DNA of 50,415 nt from Bradyrhizobium sacchari (lineage in GTDB: Bacteria; Pseudomonadota; Alphaproteobacteria; Rhizobiales; Xanthobacteraceae). Both the position numbers and the translations under genes were made by a program. Below are positions 25,867-35,997 of the stretch, piece by piece. The DNA is taken from assembly GCF_002068095.1 (NCBI RefSeq), contig NZ_LWIG01000007.1, forward strand, positions 264,404 through 314,818, given 5' to 3'. Below the pieces are notes generated by a model. It ran no database searches. It was not told the origin of the DNA and saw nothing but the letters and a program-made list of their open reading frames with translations. The stretch's first letter is position 1. Every line of letters starts with the position of its first letter.

Positions 25867-27597
25867 TTACGCCGCCTGGAAGTGCAATTGTGGAACGGCC
25901 GCGACCAGCTTTCTCGTATAGGGTTGCCGAGGCCGTAAAAATACCTCGTCTGCTCCGCCGGCTTCAACTGCCTCGCCATGATTCATGACAAGAACACGGT
26001 CGCTCAGGTGGTGCACGACCCCGAGATCATGCGAGATGAATAGATAGCTGACGCGCAAATGAGACTTGAGGTCGCCAAGCAGATCGAGAATTTGCGCCTG
26101 AATGGATACATCAAGTGCCGCGACCGGCTCGTCACACACGATGATTCTGGGGCGCGGAGCAATCGCGCGGGCGATCGCAACCCGCTGGCGTTGACCTCCC
26201 GACAGTTCGAGTGGGCGCCTGGTCCTGAAGCTCGGCGACAGGCCCACAAGATCAAGCAGCTCGCTGACCTCGGATTGTCGACTGGTTCTGTCGAGGGGAT
26301 CTCCCCGGCGTCTTGCCAAGGCATCATCAATGACGCGCTCGATGGTCCAGCGCGGATCGAATGAACTTAGAGGGTCCTGGTAGATTACTGAGATATCCGA
26401 TCGCCGGTGGCGGCGCTCTTTCTCCGTCGCTGCAGTCCACGGCGCGCCTTGAAGCGTCACCTCTCCTTCATCAGGCATTTCGAGCGCGAGCGCCATGCGT
26501 GCGACAGTCGTCTTCCCAGACCCTGACTCTCCGACTATACCGAGCGTCTCGCCATGGCCGAGGCTGAACGAGACATCATTGACAACGGTACGTAGCTTGC
26601 CATCTGGTCCACGAAAGCGCTTGACGACCCGTTCCGCCTCAAGCAGCGGCCTACTACGCTGTGCGATATCCGATTGGGTCAGCTCTCTGACCTCTTCGCC
26701 TTCAGCCGAGATGAAGCGCGGCGCCTTAGAGGACGAAAGACGGCTCCCGCGCGACCGGACGGATGGGATCGCCTTCAGAAGGCCTCGGGTATAATCATGT
26801 CTCGGATCACCAAAAATCTGTTCTGCCGAGCCATGCTCGACGATTTCGCCGTGTCGCATCACGATGACTTCGTCGGCCATCTGCGACACGACGGCAAGAT
26901 TGTGGCTGATGAGGATCATGGCCTTCCCCCGTTCACGGGTTTCGCTGAGCAGATCCAGGATCTGCGCCTGGATCGTGACGTCCAGCGCGGTCGTGGGCTC
27001 ATCTGCGATCAAAAGAGCTGGATCAAGAGCGATTGCCGTCGCAATCAAGGCTCTTTGCCGCTGCCCCCCGGACAGCTCATGTGGAAGCTGCCGCGCCTTG
27101 ACCGCCGGCTCGGGCACGCCCACGAGCTTCAGAAGGTCAACCACCCGTTCCGTCAAGTCTGCGCGTGTCCTGATTGCACGGTGAACAAGCAGTGTTTCAC
27201 CGATCTCCTTGCCAACCGGTCTTAGCGGATCGAGCGACACCAGCGCGTCCTGTAACACGAAGCCGATGTGCTTGCCGCGCAAAGCTCTCCATTCTTCGTC
27301 CCCCAGGCGATCGATATTCTTTCCCTGAAAAGTCAGGAGGTCAGCTTGGACATGAGAACGCGCCCCGGTAAGACCAACCAACGTCCGAGCCGTAACGCTC
27401 TTGCCTGACCCCGATTCACCGACGATCGCGACGCACCGGCCTTCCTCAACCGTCAAGGAGACTCCCTTTACCACAGCTCGCCGCGAATGCGCCGGCCCGA
27501 AGGAAACGTTGAGGTTTTGTACCGTGAGCAACGGGGAGCTCACCGGGGGCAGTGTGGCATCTTGCCTGAAAGAGGCTGCGGGATAGGTCACGTTCAT
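25867..27597 (-). CDS. Fused peptide-type ABC transporter ATP-binding protein (DppD-DppF-like)
   Basis: A 576-aa protein with two ABC ATPase domains, as in GsiA/YejF-like importers. Domain 1: Walker A GESGSGKSV, signature LSGGQRQR, Walker B LLIADEPTTALD. Domain 2: Walker A GESGSGKTT, signature LSGGQRQR, Walker B IIVCDEPVAALD. Each is followed by the short oligopeptide C-terminal extension. It powers uptake through the two permeases encoded immediately upstream. Its ATG overlaps the DppC-like stop by four bases (ATGA), so the start at 27597 is secure and the longer upstream extension is rejected. It is the last gene of a five-gene unit. Confidence 0.93.
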   Translation of the reverse strand: MNVTYPAASFRQDATLPPVSSPLLTVQNLNVSFGPAHSRRAVVKGVSLTVEEGRCVAIVGESGSGKSVTARTLVGLTGARSHVQADLLTFQGKNIDRLGDEEWRALRGKHIGFVLQDALVSLDPLRPVGKEIGETLLVHRAIRTRADLTERVVDLLKLVGVPEPAVKARQLPHELSGGQRQRALIATAIALDPALLIADEPTTALDVTIQAQILDLLSETRERGKAMILISHNLAVVSQMADEVIVMRHGEIVEHGSAEQIFGDPRHDYTRGLLKAIPSVRSRGSRLSSSKAPRFISAEGEEVRELTQSDIAQRSRPLLEAERVVKRFRGPDGKLRTVVNDVSFSLGHGETLGIVGESGSGKTTVARMALALEMPDEGEVTLQGAPWTAATEKERRHRRSDISVIYQDPLSSFDPRWTIERVIDDALARRRGDPLDRTSRQSEVSELLDLVGLSPSFRTRRPLELSGGQRQRVAIARAIAPRPRIIVCDEPVAALDVSIQAQILDLLGDLKSHLRVSYLFISHDLGVVHHLSDRVLVMNHGEAVEAGGADEVFLRPRQPYTRKLVAAVPQLHFQAA

Positions 27598-28475
27598 GGA
27601 AGCTCGATCCTTCTTTCCAGGCGTTGCTGCACGTACTGGCCGAGAACCGTCACTGAGAGCGCGAAGGCAGCGATGGCAATCCCGGGCATGACCTCGAGCC
27701 ACCATGCATAGATCACGTAGTTGCGCCCAGCATTGAGCAATGCGCCCCATTCTGATGACGGGGGCGCTACTCCTAAGCCGAGAAACGAAAGGCCGGATGC
27801 CCAAATGATGGCTTGCCCGATACCCAGCGTGAACATTGTCGCAAGTGGGCTGATTGCGTTGGGCAAGATATGCTTGAACAGGATATCCTTGGGCAAATGG
27901 CCCAACGCCTTTGCCGCCTCAACATATCCGGTCGCTTTGACCCTCAGAACCTGCACCCTCACCATGCGTGCATATCCTGGCGATGTTCCAATGCCGACGG
28001 CGATAATCAGCGTCGAGACCGAGGTGCCCAACAACGAAACGAAGAGAAGCGCAAGGAACAGAGTGGGGAGAGCGAATAAGGCGTCGAACAGCCGGCTGAG
28101 CACATTATCGATCCAGCCCCCAGACAGGCCCGCCGTCACGCCGAGTATGAGCGCGATGGCGAGGCTCAGCGCAGTCGCACCCAGCCCAATTGAGAGAGAC
28201 TGACCTGTCCCCGCCACGATACGGGAATAGAGATCCCGTCCGGACTGGTCTGTCCCCAGCCAGTGCGCCCTTGAGGGGGCCTTGAGAGGTGACATCAAGC
28301 CTAGCGCCAACGGGTCATGCGTCTGAAGCAGTTTCGGCGCCATCCCTGCGACGAGGAAGAAGGCGGTGAAGAAAGCCGCGACATAGACCGGAATCGGAAA
28401 CCTACGGGCGCCCGTCAGCACTCTTGCAATTATGAACGCTTTTGCATGTCCGGCGGAGCTAGTGGCGAAACTCAT
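27594..28475 (-). CDS. DppC-like peptide ABC transporter permease
   Basis: A 293-aa inner-membrane permease with six helices. An N-terminal OppC_N-like segment is followed by HWLGTDQSGRDLYSRIVAGTGQSL, a hallmark of DppC/OppC proteins, and the EAAKALGHLPKDILFKHILPN coupling (EAA) loop. It has four-base overlaps with both neighbours (DppB-like upstream, ATPase downstream). It forms the translocation pore with the DppB-like protein. Confidence 0.93.
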   Translation of the reverse strand: MSFATSSAGHAKAFIIARVLTGARRFPIPVYVAAFFTAFFLVAGMAPKLLQTHDPLALGLMSPLKAPSRAHWLGTDQSGRDLYSRIVAGTGQSLSIGLGATALSLAIALILGVTAGLSGGWIDNVLSRLFDALFALPTLFLALLFVSLLGTSVSTLIIAVGIGTSPGYARMVRVQVLRVKATGYVEAAKALGHLPKDILFKHILPNAISPLATMFTLGIGQAIIWASGLSFLGLGVAPPSSEWGALLNAGRNYVIYAWWLEVMPGIAIAAFALSVTVLGQYVQQRLERRIELP

Positions 28476-29434
28476 GCCTCTTTCATCCTGGGATCGATGA
28501 GCCGCACCGTGAGATCCACGAACAAGCTGGTAGCGACAAACAGCGCAGCTGAAACCAGAATCACCCCTGAGACGACCGGGATATCGCGTGTGGACGTGGC
28601 CGTGACAAGGACGCCGCCCAGCCCCTGGCGGCCGAAAACCGCTTCGATCAATACCGCGCCGGACAGCAGCTTGCCTATGATCCAGCCAGAAAGGGTAATC
28701 CCGGGCAAGGCAGCATGGCGCAGAGCGTGGCGCAGGCGGACACTGAAATCTCCTGTGCCGCGCATTCTTGATGAAGTGATGAAAGGCTGATCAAGAACCC
28801 GCGTGAATTCACTCAGGACCGCTTGACCAAGGAAACCGTAGATTTCCAGGGCCAGTGCCATCGTCGGCAGAACGAGGCCCATGAGCGTGTTGCCGCCGAC
28901 GACAGGAAACAAGCGAAGCTGGATCGCGAAAACGACCAGCAGGATTGTCCCCAGCCAATAGGGCGGGAGTGTTGCGAGGAAGGCTTGAAAGCCGCCTAGC
29001 GCCTTGGACCATATGTTGTCACGCCCGGCGAAAAGAACTGTAGTCGTGATGGTGATGATCCAAGCAGTCAACATCGCGGCAAAGGCGAGTGCAATCGTCG
29101 GTCCGATCTGGCGCGCAATCAGGTCCGTGACAGGTTGATATTGAACGTAAGACTGCCCAAGATCTCCGTGCATCACATCCCTTATATACTTTCCGTATTG
29201 CACGATGACGGGTTGATTGAAGCCATATCTGGCGTTGATGGCGAGCAGCTGGTCCCGAGGAATCTCTCCCACGTTTCCAGTATTTGCGTTGAAGATGATC
29301 TGGGCGCGTTCTCCGGGCATCAGAAACTGCACAAAGAAGGTGAATGTCGCGGCGGCCCAGACCACAATCAGGCCGGACAAGAGCCGCCGCGCCAGCCAAA
29401 AGCTTCGATTGCCTATCGTCTTCACCGCATTCAT
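28472..29434 (-). CDS. DppB-like peptide ABC transporter permease
   Basis: A 320-aa inner-membrane permease with six helices. The DppB-type N-terminus is followed by YGFNQPVIVQYGKYIRDVMH and DLGQSYVQYQPV. The EAA loop is in a modified form (LDQPFITSSRMRGTGDFSVRLRHALRHAALPG), with the usual EAA triplet not visible. The overlap of four bases with the binding-protein stop shows translational coupling. Transport substrate is set by the binding protein upstream. Confidence 0.91.
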   Translation of the reverse strand: MNAVKTIGNRSFWLARRLLSGLIVVWAAATFTFFVQFLMPGERAQIIFNANTGNVGEIPRDQLLAINARYGFNQPVIVQYGKYIRDVMHGDLGQSYVQYQPVTDLIARQIGPTIALAFAAMLTAWIITITTTVLFAGRDNIWSKALGGFQAFLATLPPYWLGTILLVVFAIQLRLFPVVGGNTLMGLVLPTMALALEIYGFLGQAVLSEFTRVLDQPFITSSRMRGTGDFSVRLRHALRHAALPGITLSGWIIGKLLSGAVLIEAVFGRQGLGGVLVTATSTRDIPVVSGVILVSAALFVATSLFVDLTVRLIDPRMKEA

Positions 29435-31119
29435 TTCTTGCCGGTGAAATATGCGTCCGAGAAAACGGGCTCGCCCACCGACCCGCTGTCGAGCCAGATG
29501 TCCTTCACATTATCGGCCAAAGCGAGGGTGACATCCAAAATCGTGTAACTCACGGACGGCGCGTTCTCGACGATCCGCCGTTCGGCCTGCTGATAAAGCG
29601 CGATGCGCTGCGCCTTGTCAGCGGCCTGTTCGGCCTTCTGGATGATGTCCCACAGCGGCACATCCTGATAGCGGGATGGATTGAAGGGATTGCGTACACC
29701 ATTCAGGTCCGGCTTGTACGAAATCCGATAGATCTCGGCGCCGGGCGCAACCCAATACAGGGGAACGATCTCATAGTCATTTGGACCAAAATTCTTTCCC
29801 GCCCAGAAATCAGCCTGGTTGGTGGGCTGGAGGCGCACGTCGAACCCTGCAGCCTTTGCTTGCTGCTGGATGATCTGCAGGACCTGATCGCCATCCGGAG
29901 GCGAAAAGGCGTTGGTGTAGGTGATGCGTATGATCAGCGGCTTGCCGTTCTTAGCTCGGATGCCGTTTGCATCGCGCTCCGTCCAGCCGGCCTCATCGAG
30001 CAGCTTGTTCGCCTTCTCGATGTCATAGGAATAGGATTTTGAGAGGTCGCTGACATATTCCGGGGAACTTTGGCTCAAAGCGAAATTGCCCTCATAGGGC
30101 AGCGAGCCGAGAAAGGCCGCTTGCACGGCAGCACGCCGGTCGGAGGAATAAGCAAAAGCCTGCCTGACACGTACGTCGTCGAACGGCGGTCTCTCCGAGT
30201 ACAACGCAAGCCGAAGCGGCGTTCCACCCGTCAGGTGACGCACGATCTTGAAGTGGGAATTAGCGTCCTGCCAGTTGACGGCCGGGATATGATAGACGAC
30301 GTCGGATTCGCCGGTCAGAAGCGAGCCATAGCGTATCGTGGGGTCAGCGAGAAAACGCCACTCGATGCCCTCGACATAGGCTGGGCCTTGATGCTTGGCG
30401 GTGGCCGGCGCCGAATTATAGTTGGGGTTTCGACGAAATATGACGTTCTTGCCGCGATTCCATTTCTCCACGATGAACGGACCTGATCCCACCGGGCTTT
30501 CGCAGTTCACAGCCTTGCCGCTCTTCAGCGCTCTCGGCGACAGGATACCTTGCGATGACTGCGCAAAGACATTCAGCAGCGGCTCGAATGGCGTCTTCAA
30601 GGTGATCTTGAGCGTCAGCGGCCCGGTCACCGCCGCGGATTCGAAGACGCCCTTGAGATAAGGGCCGGCTGTGGGGTTCTCCAGCTCCGGATTGTCGCTC
30701 AGCCATCCATTGATGTTATCGACGACCGCCTGGGCGTCCAGAGTAGTCCCGTCCGTGAATTTGACGTCGGGCTTGATCTGGAAGGTGTAGGTTTTTCGGT
30801 CATCCGAAACGCTCCAGGCGGTCGCAAGCCAAGGCAGGATCCTTCCGTCTTCAGCCCTGGCGACCAGATTGTCGCTGAATTGACGCTGCAGGTACCATTG
30901 CTGCACCCAGCCACCATAGAGGCACGGCGGTTCCTGGAAGTGACCGTACCGGATGATCCCGCCCGATTGTGGCTTGCCAGCAGAAGCATCTTCCGCCTTC
31001 ACGGCATCCGCTATGGTAAGGCCAGACATCGCGACGGCGATGATTGCGGCGTGAGACTTCAGACGACACTTCAGATCTTTGAGAAGAAACGCCGAACGAA
31101 CGGCAGCCGGCTTAGACAT
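29431..31119 (-). CDS. Peptide/opine-type ABC transporter substrate-binding protein
   Basis: A 562-aa periplasmic protein of the SBP_bac_5 family. A basic N-terminus and hydrophobic stretch give a signal peptide to about residue 43 (cleavage near AVKAED). The family block ATAWSVSDDRKTYTFQIKPDVKFTDGTTLDAQ and the DVVYHIPAV and VRVRQAFAYSSDRRA-like regions are present. The length and genetic linkage to a flavin monooxygenase suggest that it delivers a compound to be oxidised inside the cell, probably a sulfur- or nitrogen-containing small molecule rather than a peptide; that is inference. It is second gene of the unit. Confidence 0.9.
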   Translation of the reverse strand: MSKPAAVRSAFLLKDLKCRLKSHAAIIAVAMSGLTIADAVKAEDASAGKPQSGGIIRYGHFQEPPCLYGGWVQQWYLQRQFSDNLVARAEDGRILPWLATAWSVSDDRKTYTFQIKPDVKFTDGTTLDAQAVVDNINGWLSDNPELENPTAGPYLKGVFESAAVTGPLTLKITLKTPFEPLLNVFAQSSQGILSPRALKSGKAVNCESPVGSGPFIVEKWNRGKNVIFRRNPNYNSAPATAKHQGPAYVEGIEWRFLADPTIRYGSLLTGESDVVYHIPAVNWQDANSHFKIVRHLTGGTPLRLALYSERPPFDDVRVRQAFAYSSDRRAAVQAAFLGSLPYEGNFALSQSSPEYVSDLSKSYSYDIEKANKLLDEAGWTERDANGIRAKNGKPLIIRITYTNAFSPPDGDQVLQIIQQQAKAAGFDVRLQPTNQADFWAGKNFGPNDYEIVPLYWVAPGAEIYRISYKPDLNGVRNPFNPSRYQDVPLWDIIQKAEQAADKAQRIALYQQAERRIVENAPSVSYTILDVTLALADNVKDIWLDSGSVGEPVFSDAYFTGKK

Positions 31120-31149
31120 GATAAGCTCCGAATGTGAAGGGAGAAGAAC

Positions 31150-32484
31150 TCAGGCGGCGGAGACCTGCTCGGTGCGCTCGCCCGGCAGAGGAATGCCAAG
31201 ATGCTCGCGCAGCGTTTCGCCGCGATAGTCCGAACGGAACAGGCCGCGCCGCTGCAGAATGGGAACAACATGATCGACGAACGCAGGCGTGCCGTCGGAC
31301 AGAACATCCGGTATGACGTTGAACCCGTCCACCGCGCCAGAGCGGAACCACTCTTCGAAGGAAGCGGCAATCTGCTCCGGCGATCCGACCAGCACCCGGT
31401 GACCGTAAGCAGGCGCCTCGACGATGATCTGGCGGACGGTTTTGCCGGAGCGCACGAGCGCTTCCACAGTGCGATACTGGCCGATGGAAAAAGCCGCGTC
31501 CGCATGTCGCGGCAGTAAGTTGGGGTCGATTGGTTCGTCGATCTTCAGCCTTTCGGCAGGAATACCGAAACGACCGGACAGCGCATCAAGGGCAACGTCA
31601 AAGTTGATAAGGTCGTCAAGCTCTGCCTTGCGCTTGATGGCTTCCTCTTCCGTTCCGCCAACGAACGTGACGACGCCCGGCAGGACAAGGGGCGCCCTTC
31701 GTCCATGTTGAGAAGCAAACGACCTGAGGCGATCGGCCTCGCGCAAGGCGATTTCCAAATTGCCTGTCGATGAGAACACGGCATCGGCGCTTCGCGCCGC
31801 AAACTGAAGCCCTTGATCCGATCCGCCGGCTTGGAAAATAACCGGCCGCCCCTGTCTTGAGCCCGGATGTGTCAGGGGCCCACTGATGTCGAAGAACTCG
31901 CCGGCATGCCTCGTCGTCCGCAGCCTGCTCGGATCACCAAACCGCCCGGACGCTTGGTCCAGAATAAGGGCGCCTTCTCCCCAGCTATGCCAAAGGGTTC
32001 GCACGGCCTCCACGAATTCTTCAGCGCGGCGATAACGGTCATCACGGGATTGCTCGTGGCCGCCGAAGCTCCTCGTCGTATAGACATTGGATGTCGTAAC
32101 TGCGTTCCAGGCCGCGCGGCCGCCACTGACAACGTCAAGCGACTGGAATCGGCGCGCGAGGTTATAAGGCTCGTTGTACGTGGTGGATGCCGAGCCGATC
32201 AGACCGACAAATCTTGTTTCTCGTGCGATGCTAGCAAGCGTAATCGTCGGCTCGATGCCATTGAGGGGCGGGCTTTTGTCGATTGCCGGATTGAGCGCTG
32301 GCGTGTCGGCGAGGAAAACCGCGTCGAGCTTTCCACGCTCGGCGAGCTTTGCGGCTCGCACGTAATGCTCAATATCGTAGAATGCTCCAGGAGGATTTCC
32401 GGGCCACCGCCACGCTGCTGCATGACCCCCAGCGCCATGCAGGTTCAGGCCAAGGTGAAGCTCACGTTCAAGCGGCGACGTCAT
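31150..32484 (-). CDS. LLM-class flavin-dependent monooxygenase (NtaA/SnaA/DszA type)
   Basis: A 444-aa cytosolic luciferase-like monooxygenase that uses reduced FMN from a partner reductase. Family marks include LNLHGAGGHAAAWRWPGNPPGAF near the N-terminus, EPTITLASIARETRFVGLIGSASTTYNEPYNLARRFQSLD, SGGRAAWNAVTTSN and PVIFQAGGSDQGLQFAA. This subgroup opens or desulfurises substrates such as nitrilotriacetate, EDTA or sulfones. No flavin reductase gene is nearby. It is first gene of the minus-strand unit with the peptide-type importer (30 bases to the next gene), forming an uptake-and-oxidation cassette. Only a weak ribosome site precedes the start. Confidence 0.9.
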   Translation of the reverse strand: MTSPLERELHLGLNLHGAGGHAAAWRWPGNPPGAFYDIEHYVRAAKLAERGKLDAVFLADTPALNPAIDKSPPLNGIEPTITLASIARETRFVGLIGSASTTYNEPYNLARRFQSLDVVSGGRAAWNAVTTSNVYTTRSFGGHEQSRDDRYRRAEEFVEAVRTLWHSWGEGALILDQASGRFGDPSRLRTTRHAGEFFDISGPLTHPGSRQGRPVIFQAGGSDQGLQFAARSADAVFSSTGNLEIALREADRLRSFASQHGRRAPLVLPGVVTFVGGTEEEAIKRKAELDDLINFDVALDALSGRFGIPAERLKIDEPIDPNLLPRHADAAFSIGQYRTVEALVRSGKTVRQIIVEAPAYGHRVLVGSPEQIAASFEEWFRSGAVDGFNVIPDVLSDGTPAFVDHVVPILQRRGLFRSDYRGETLREHLGIPLPGERTEQVSAA

Positions 32485-33537
32485 ACGATATATCCGCCAC
32501 GGGTAATGGTAAGCCGGAAGCTCAAAAACGTCATCGCACTCTTCTCAATCTTCGGTAGCCATGAGCGCGTCATGGCGCTTCAACATTGTTGAGGAGCCGA
32601 CCAGCGTCAACCACGCAGGAAAAATAAGAATGCCTGTTTCGCTTCGTGCCGCCGGATAATTGATTTTTGTTGGGGATGCATCACCGCGCGGAACGATAAA
32701 CTCCGTAACTGAGAAGTCCCATCTTTCTGGTTTGCAGTCGCATAGGTGGAGCGACGCAGCCCAACCTGTGCCCCGCGCAAAACGATTGTACCTCAGGCGC
32801 ATGCCTCCCGGAACTGAAGGGCGCGATCGTGTCGCAATCAAGCTTACGCGTTTTGATGTTCAGGACGGAAGCCGCTCAGAATTGCTGCTCGCCCTGGCCT
32901 GGCAAGATGATGGCGCCTCGGGCTGTGAAGTTTCTAGGTCGCCAAAAAACCGAGCCATCATCGGGGCAAAGAGTTGCAAGAGATCACCGATCGGCTGTCC
33001 GTATCGATCGGCTCTGCTCGTTAACGTTTTGGGCGTGCGCCGGGGCGCATCGCCTTGAGAGAAGTGGCACCCGCAGGAGCGTGAGCATAGCGACGCTTAC
33101 GCGGGACCAAGTGGAGCGACGAGACCGGTTGATAGGGCCCCAAGTGGCGATGGCTTGGGTCTTGATCCGGTCGCACTCCTTCTTCCAAAAGAGGTCGCCG
33201 GCCCGCTGCGCCATGCGAACAAAGTGTGCTGTCGGCTCGCCTTCCATCAACCCATTGCGAAAGAACTGGCAGCCCCTATGGCGAAGTTGCCTGCTTGCAT
33301 ATTGCTGTACAATCGGCCGGTTCCATCGTCGGAGCCATCGTATCGACTGTAATACTGCTAAAACATAATCTGGTGATTGGGCTTTCTGAATGTCCGATCC
33401 GTCGAAATAGCCTTTTGGAAAAAATATAAAATCGGTAGCGAGAGATCTGAAGACTTCCCAGCCCTCTTCGAATGCCTTTGAAGCCTAATCAGTTCTGGTC
33501 GTTTTCCGGGGGGCATGGAAGGGACGCAATGAGCGGG
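32485..33537. other. Gene-poor kilobase between the catabolic cassette and CBASS
   Basis: About 1.05 kb. Several frames stay open for 60-180 codons on both strands, but none shows a recognisable domain, plausible ribosome site or consistent codon use, and they overlap one another. The right 170 bases are clearly AT-richer. It most likely holds the promoter of the catabolic unit at its left end and degraded mobile DNA elsewhere. No terminal repeats or tRNA were found. Confidence 0.5.
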
Positions 33538-35007
33538 TTAGGTTTTCAAAAGGCAGCTTGGAACGTAACTGGGGTCTTGGTACTCGAACAATTGGATCCT
33601 TCCGACCGAAGTAAGTTGCTGGCCGAGAAAGACCGAAAGTGCGAACGGCCCATAGAAGAACAGCCTGGTCGTGCGGAGCTGACGGACCTTCAGCAGCTTG
33701 CCAAGCTCTTCCCGGACGGCCATTGCCATAGCGACGGCGTCGCCATCGCCGCCGATGGACTGCGCTCCCTGGCTCGGCGGTGCCATGAATACGAACGCAT
33801 TAGGCGCCTGACCGGTGGACTCAACGTACCGCATGACATCCGTGCGGCCATCGCCACGAATGTTCAAGCCAAGAACGAGATCGGCACCACTTGGGTCGGC
33901 CTCGGTGATTTCCGTCTGCAGGACGTAACCGGGCGTCGGCGTCGCGTCCGAGCGCCAAAAATCCTTTGCGGGCGGCTGCGGGATTTCGAACGCCCAGCTG
34001 CCCACCGCCGGGAAGGTTGCGCCGAGAGCGATGCCGGTTGAGAGGGCACATTTTCCGCGGAACCGTATGGTACGCACGGCGCCCGCTGCCATAATCTGTT
34101 TCCTCAAGGCATCGAGTTGCGGGACAAGTTCATTTGTCCAGGCATTGGGCGAAGGCACTTTGCGCGACCCGCGGTCAAAGAGAGGCGTCCAATCCAACTC
34201 GTAGTCCGCTGGCGGTGTGAATGCTTCCTTCGTCCAGTTGTGAACCCAGAGCGTAACGCTGGCTTCTGCGGACAAGTCAGTGAGAACCGCAGAACGCAAC
34301 AAAGTCTCGAGCGACGACTTGTCCAGGACGACGCCTTTGCTGGCGCCAATCTTGCGCAGCAAAGCATCGTAAGCGGGCAGAACCATCGCTCGAATCTTAC
34401 TTGCGAATTCAGGGTGGTCGAGGATCCTGCCGATGAAGTGATCAAGCGCCTTCTCATCGTGCGCCAGATAGCCATAGCCGACGTCGATGTAAACTTTCGC
34501 GTGGATGAAGGCGATGTCCTCGTCGCTCAGACCCACGTTCCGCATGCGCTCGTCGACGCCGTGCTGAGTCTGCGCGAGTGCCGAAGGCTCGTCGTCATAG
34601 AAAGGCTTGGCGTTCCGGAGGCGAGAAAGTCCCGTTTCAACAGGCCGCATCTGCGGCGAAAGACTTGGGCACGCCAGCCGGAATTCCTGATAGACGCCTG
34701 GCATATCCGCCTCAAAACCACGAAACGTCGCGATGACCTCCTTGAATTCGGCGGGCGCGACGTCGTGGTCCTTGGTCTGAATGTGCTTTCGGCGCGACTT
34801 TCCGTTTTCAAGATAACGGATGTCGATGTCGCCCGTACCTTCCGTGAAGAGCTGGTGAAAGGTGCCATCCTGTAGCCACATCGGCAGGTGGCACACCGTA
34901 TAGCGGGTCTGGAAATCAAAGCCCTTACCAGCATTAATCCCGCCCATCGCCTCGGGCGAGAGGAGCGATCCCTTATCATCCGGCGATCCAGAGGTGGTTT
35001 TGCCCAT
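33538..35007 (-). CDS. cap4: CBASS effector: Cap4-like nuclease with SAVED sensor domain
   Basis: A 489-aa effector. The N-terminal part (about 20-220) looks like a DUF4297-type PD-(D/E)xK DNA endonuclease: GKGFDFQTRYTVCH, then E56, GDIDI (D60, D62) and the QTKD element (Q77, K79). The C-terminal 160 residues fit a SAVED domain (VLGLNIRGDGRTDVMRYVES, then LFFYGPFALSVFLGQQL), which binds cyclic oligonucleotides. In Cap4 proteins the signal made by the CD-NTase triggers oligomerisation and DNA degradation, killing the infected cell. GGCGGAG precedes the ATG. It is the last gene of the CBASS operon, 90 bases after the synthase. Confidence 0.88.
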   Translation of the reverse strand: MGKTTSGSPDDKGSLLSPEAMGGINAGKGFDFQTRYTVCHLPMWLQDGTFHQLFTEGTGDIDIRYLENGKSRRKHIQTKDHDVAPAEFKEVIATFRGFEADMPGVYQEFRLACPSLSPQMRPVETGLSRLRNAKPFYDDEPSALAQTQHGVDERMRNVGLSDEDIAFIHAKVYIDVGYGYLAHDEKALDHFIGRILDHPEFASKIRAMVLPAYDALLRKIGASKGVVLDKSSLETLLRSAVLTDLSAEASVTLWVHNWTKEAFTPPADYELDWTPLFDRGSRKVPSPNAWTNELVPQLDALRKQIMAAGAVRTIRFRGKCALSTGIALGATFPAVGSWAFEIPQPPAKDFWRSDATPTPGYVLQTEITEADPSGADLVLGLNIRGDGRTDVMRYVESTGQAPNAFVFMAPPSQGAQSIGGDGDAVAMAMAVREELGKLLKVRQLRTTRLFFYGPFALSVFLGQQLTSVGRIQLFEYQDPSYVPSCLLKT

Positions 35008-35097
35008 TCGCCACTCCGCCTATTACTTGTCGCCGCGCAATCTCGATACCATCGCATCAGCCATTATTAACTCCGAGCCGATTGTGGTCATGCAATC

Positions 35098-35997
35098 TCA
35101 CGAGATCGGGAACTTAGGACCAAACAATGCTCGCCAAGCCTTTAGCGAGTCGCCCTGGCGTCCTTTGCGACTCAGATCAATAGCAAATGCAGCATCCCGT
35201 TCGGCTGCACGCAGGAGCGTACGTGCGCGCTCCTTTCGGGCCTGGTCCATGCCGTCGCTAATCGGCGGCCCCAGCCCTGCCGGATCCGGCCATGTGTCGA
35301 AGATGCGGTCGGCGAGCGTCGCGAAGAAGCCTTGAATCTCGCGGTCGAAGCTCCCACCGAAACCGCCGTGAAGCACTTCGAGGGCCATCACCTCGATCAA
35401 GAAAGACGGCTTAACCGGCTTCTCCCCGTGCTTGGGGTTGTTGTTCCAATATTTTACCATGCGAACGAGGCCCTTCCACTCGCTGGAATAGGCTTGATGA
35501 GCCGCTGTGGCTTTTTCAGCATGGGTCTTTGGGTTGGTCTTGATCCACCTGCCGAGATCGTTATCCGGAATCTCGTAATCGCCACCGGCCTCAAAGGCGG
35601 GCACGGCGTCCACGCTCATAATCCGGTAGTCGGTGTTGTCCTCCGCGTCAACATGCACACCGAAGTCGACATTGATCGAACGGCCTTGCTTCTTTGCGGC
35701 TTTATCCCCGTATTTCTTGACAAGCGCGTCGTGGAAGTCGGCGAGCACGACTGAAGGCGACTTGGAACGATAGTCGTGCTTATTCGGGTTAAGCACAAAG
35801 AAAATGTCGACGTCCTTGAGCGGCTTAGTCTTGGTCCAGCGCGCGTAGGAACCCGTTAGGAAGTCGCTGCTGATGGAAAACTTCGTGTCCAGGTAGTTGC
35901 GGACTTCCTTTTCACGAGAGGACGCATTGTCCTGTTCGCGCTGGTTCAGCTCCAGCTTGCTCTTGAACTTGCGAAACGCTTCGTTGGTCGTGAGCAT
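35098..35997 (-). CDS. cdnD: CBASS cyclic-oligonucleotide synthase (CD-NTase)
   Basis: A 299-aa cGAS/DncV-like nucleotidyltransferase. The GS motif [19 protein letters not shown] carries G49-S50 and the metal ligands D62 and D64; a third carboxylate is probably D111 in SINVDFGV. An OAS-like helical C-terminal domain follows. Association with HORMA, TRIP13 and Cap4 partners points to clade D, hence the provisional symbol; the product (a cyclic di- or trinucleotide) cannot be read from sequence. GAGGAGGG precedes the ATG, and the start overlaps the HORMA stop by one base. Activity is expected to be held off until the HORMA partner is activated. Confidence 0.92.
   Translation of the reverse strand: MLTTNEAFRKFKSKLELNQREQDNASSREKEVRNYLDTKFSISSDFLTGSYARWTKTKPLKDVDIFFVLNPNKHDYRSKSPSVVLADFHDALVKKYGDKAAKKQGRSINVDFGVHVDAEDNTDYRIMSVDAVPAFEAGGDYEIPDNDLGRWIKTNPKTHAEKATAAHQAYSSEWKGLVRMVKYWNNNPKHGEKPVKPSFLIEVMALEVLHGGFGGSFDREIQGFFATLADRIFDTWPDPAGLGPPISDGMDQARKERARTLLRAAERDAAFAIDLSRKGRQGDSLKAWRALFGPKFPIS

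Noticed and set aside
32829..33368. 179-residue plus-strand frame in the gene-poor kilobase
   Set aside because: No recognisable domain or ribosome site, Cys/Arg-rich translation and overlapping open frames on both strands.
33538..35007. Alternative reading of the CBASS effector as a restriction enzyme
   Set aside because: The nuclease-like N-terminus alone could fit, but the SAVED-type C-terminus and position after the CD-NTase fit Cap4 much better.
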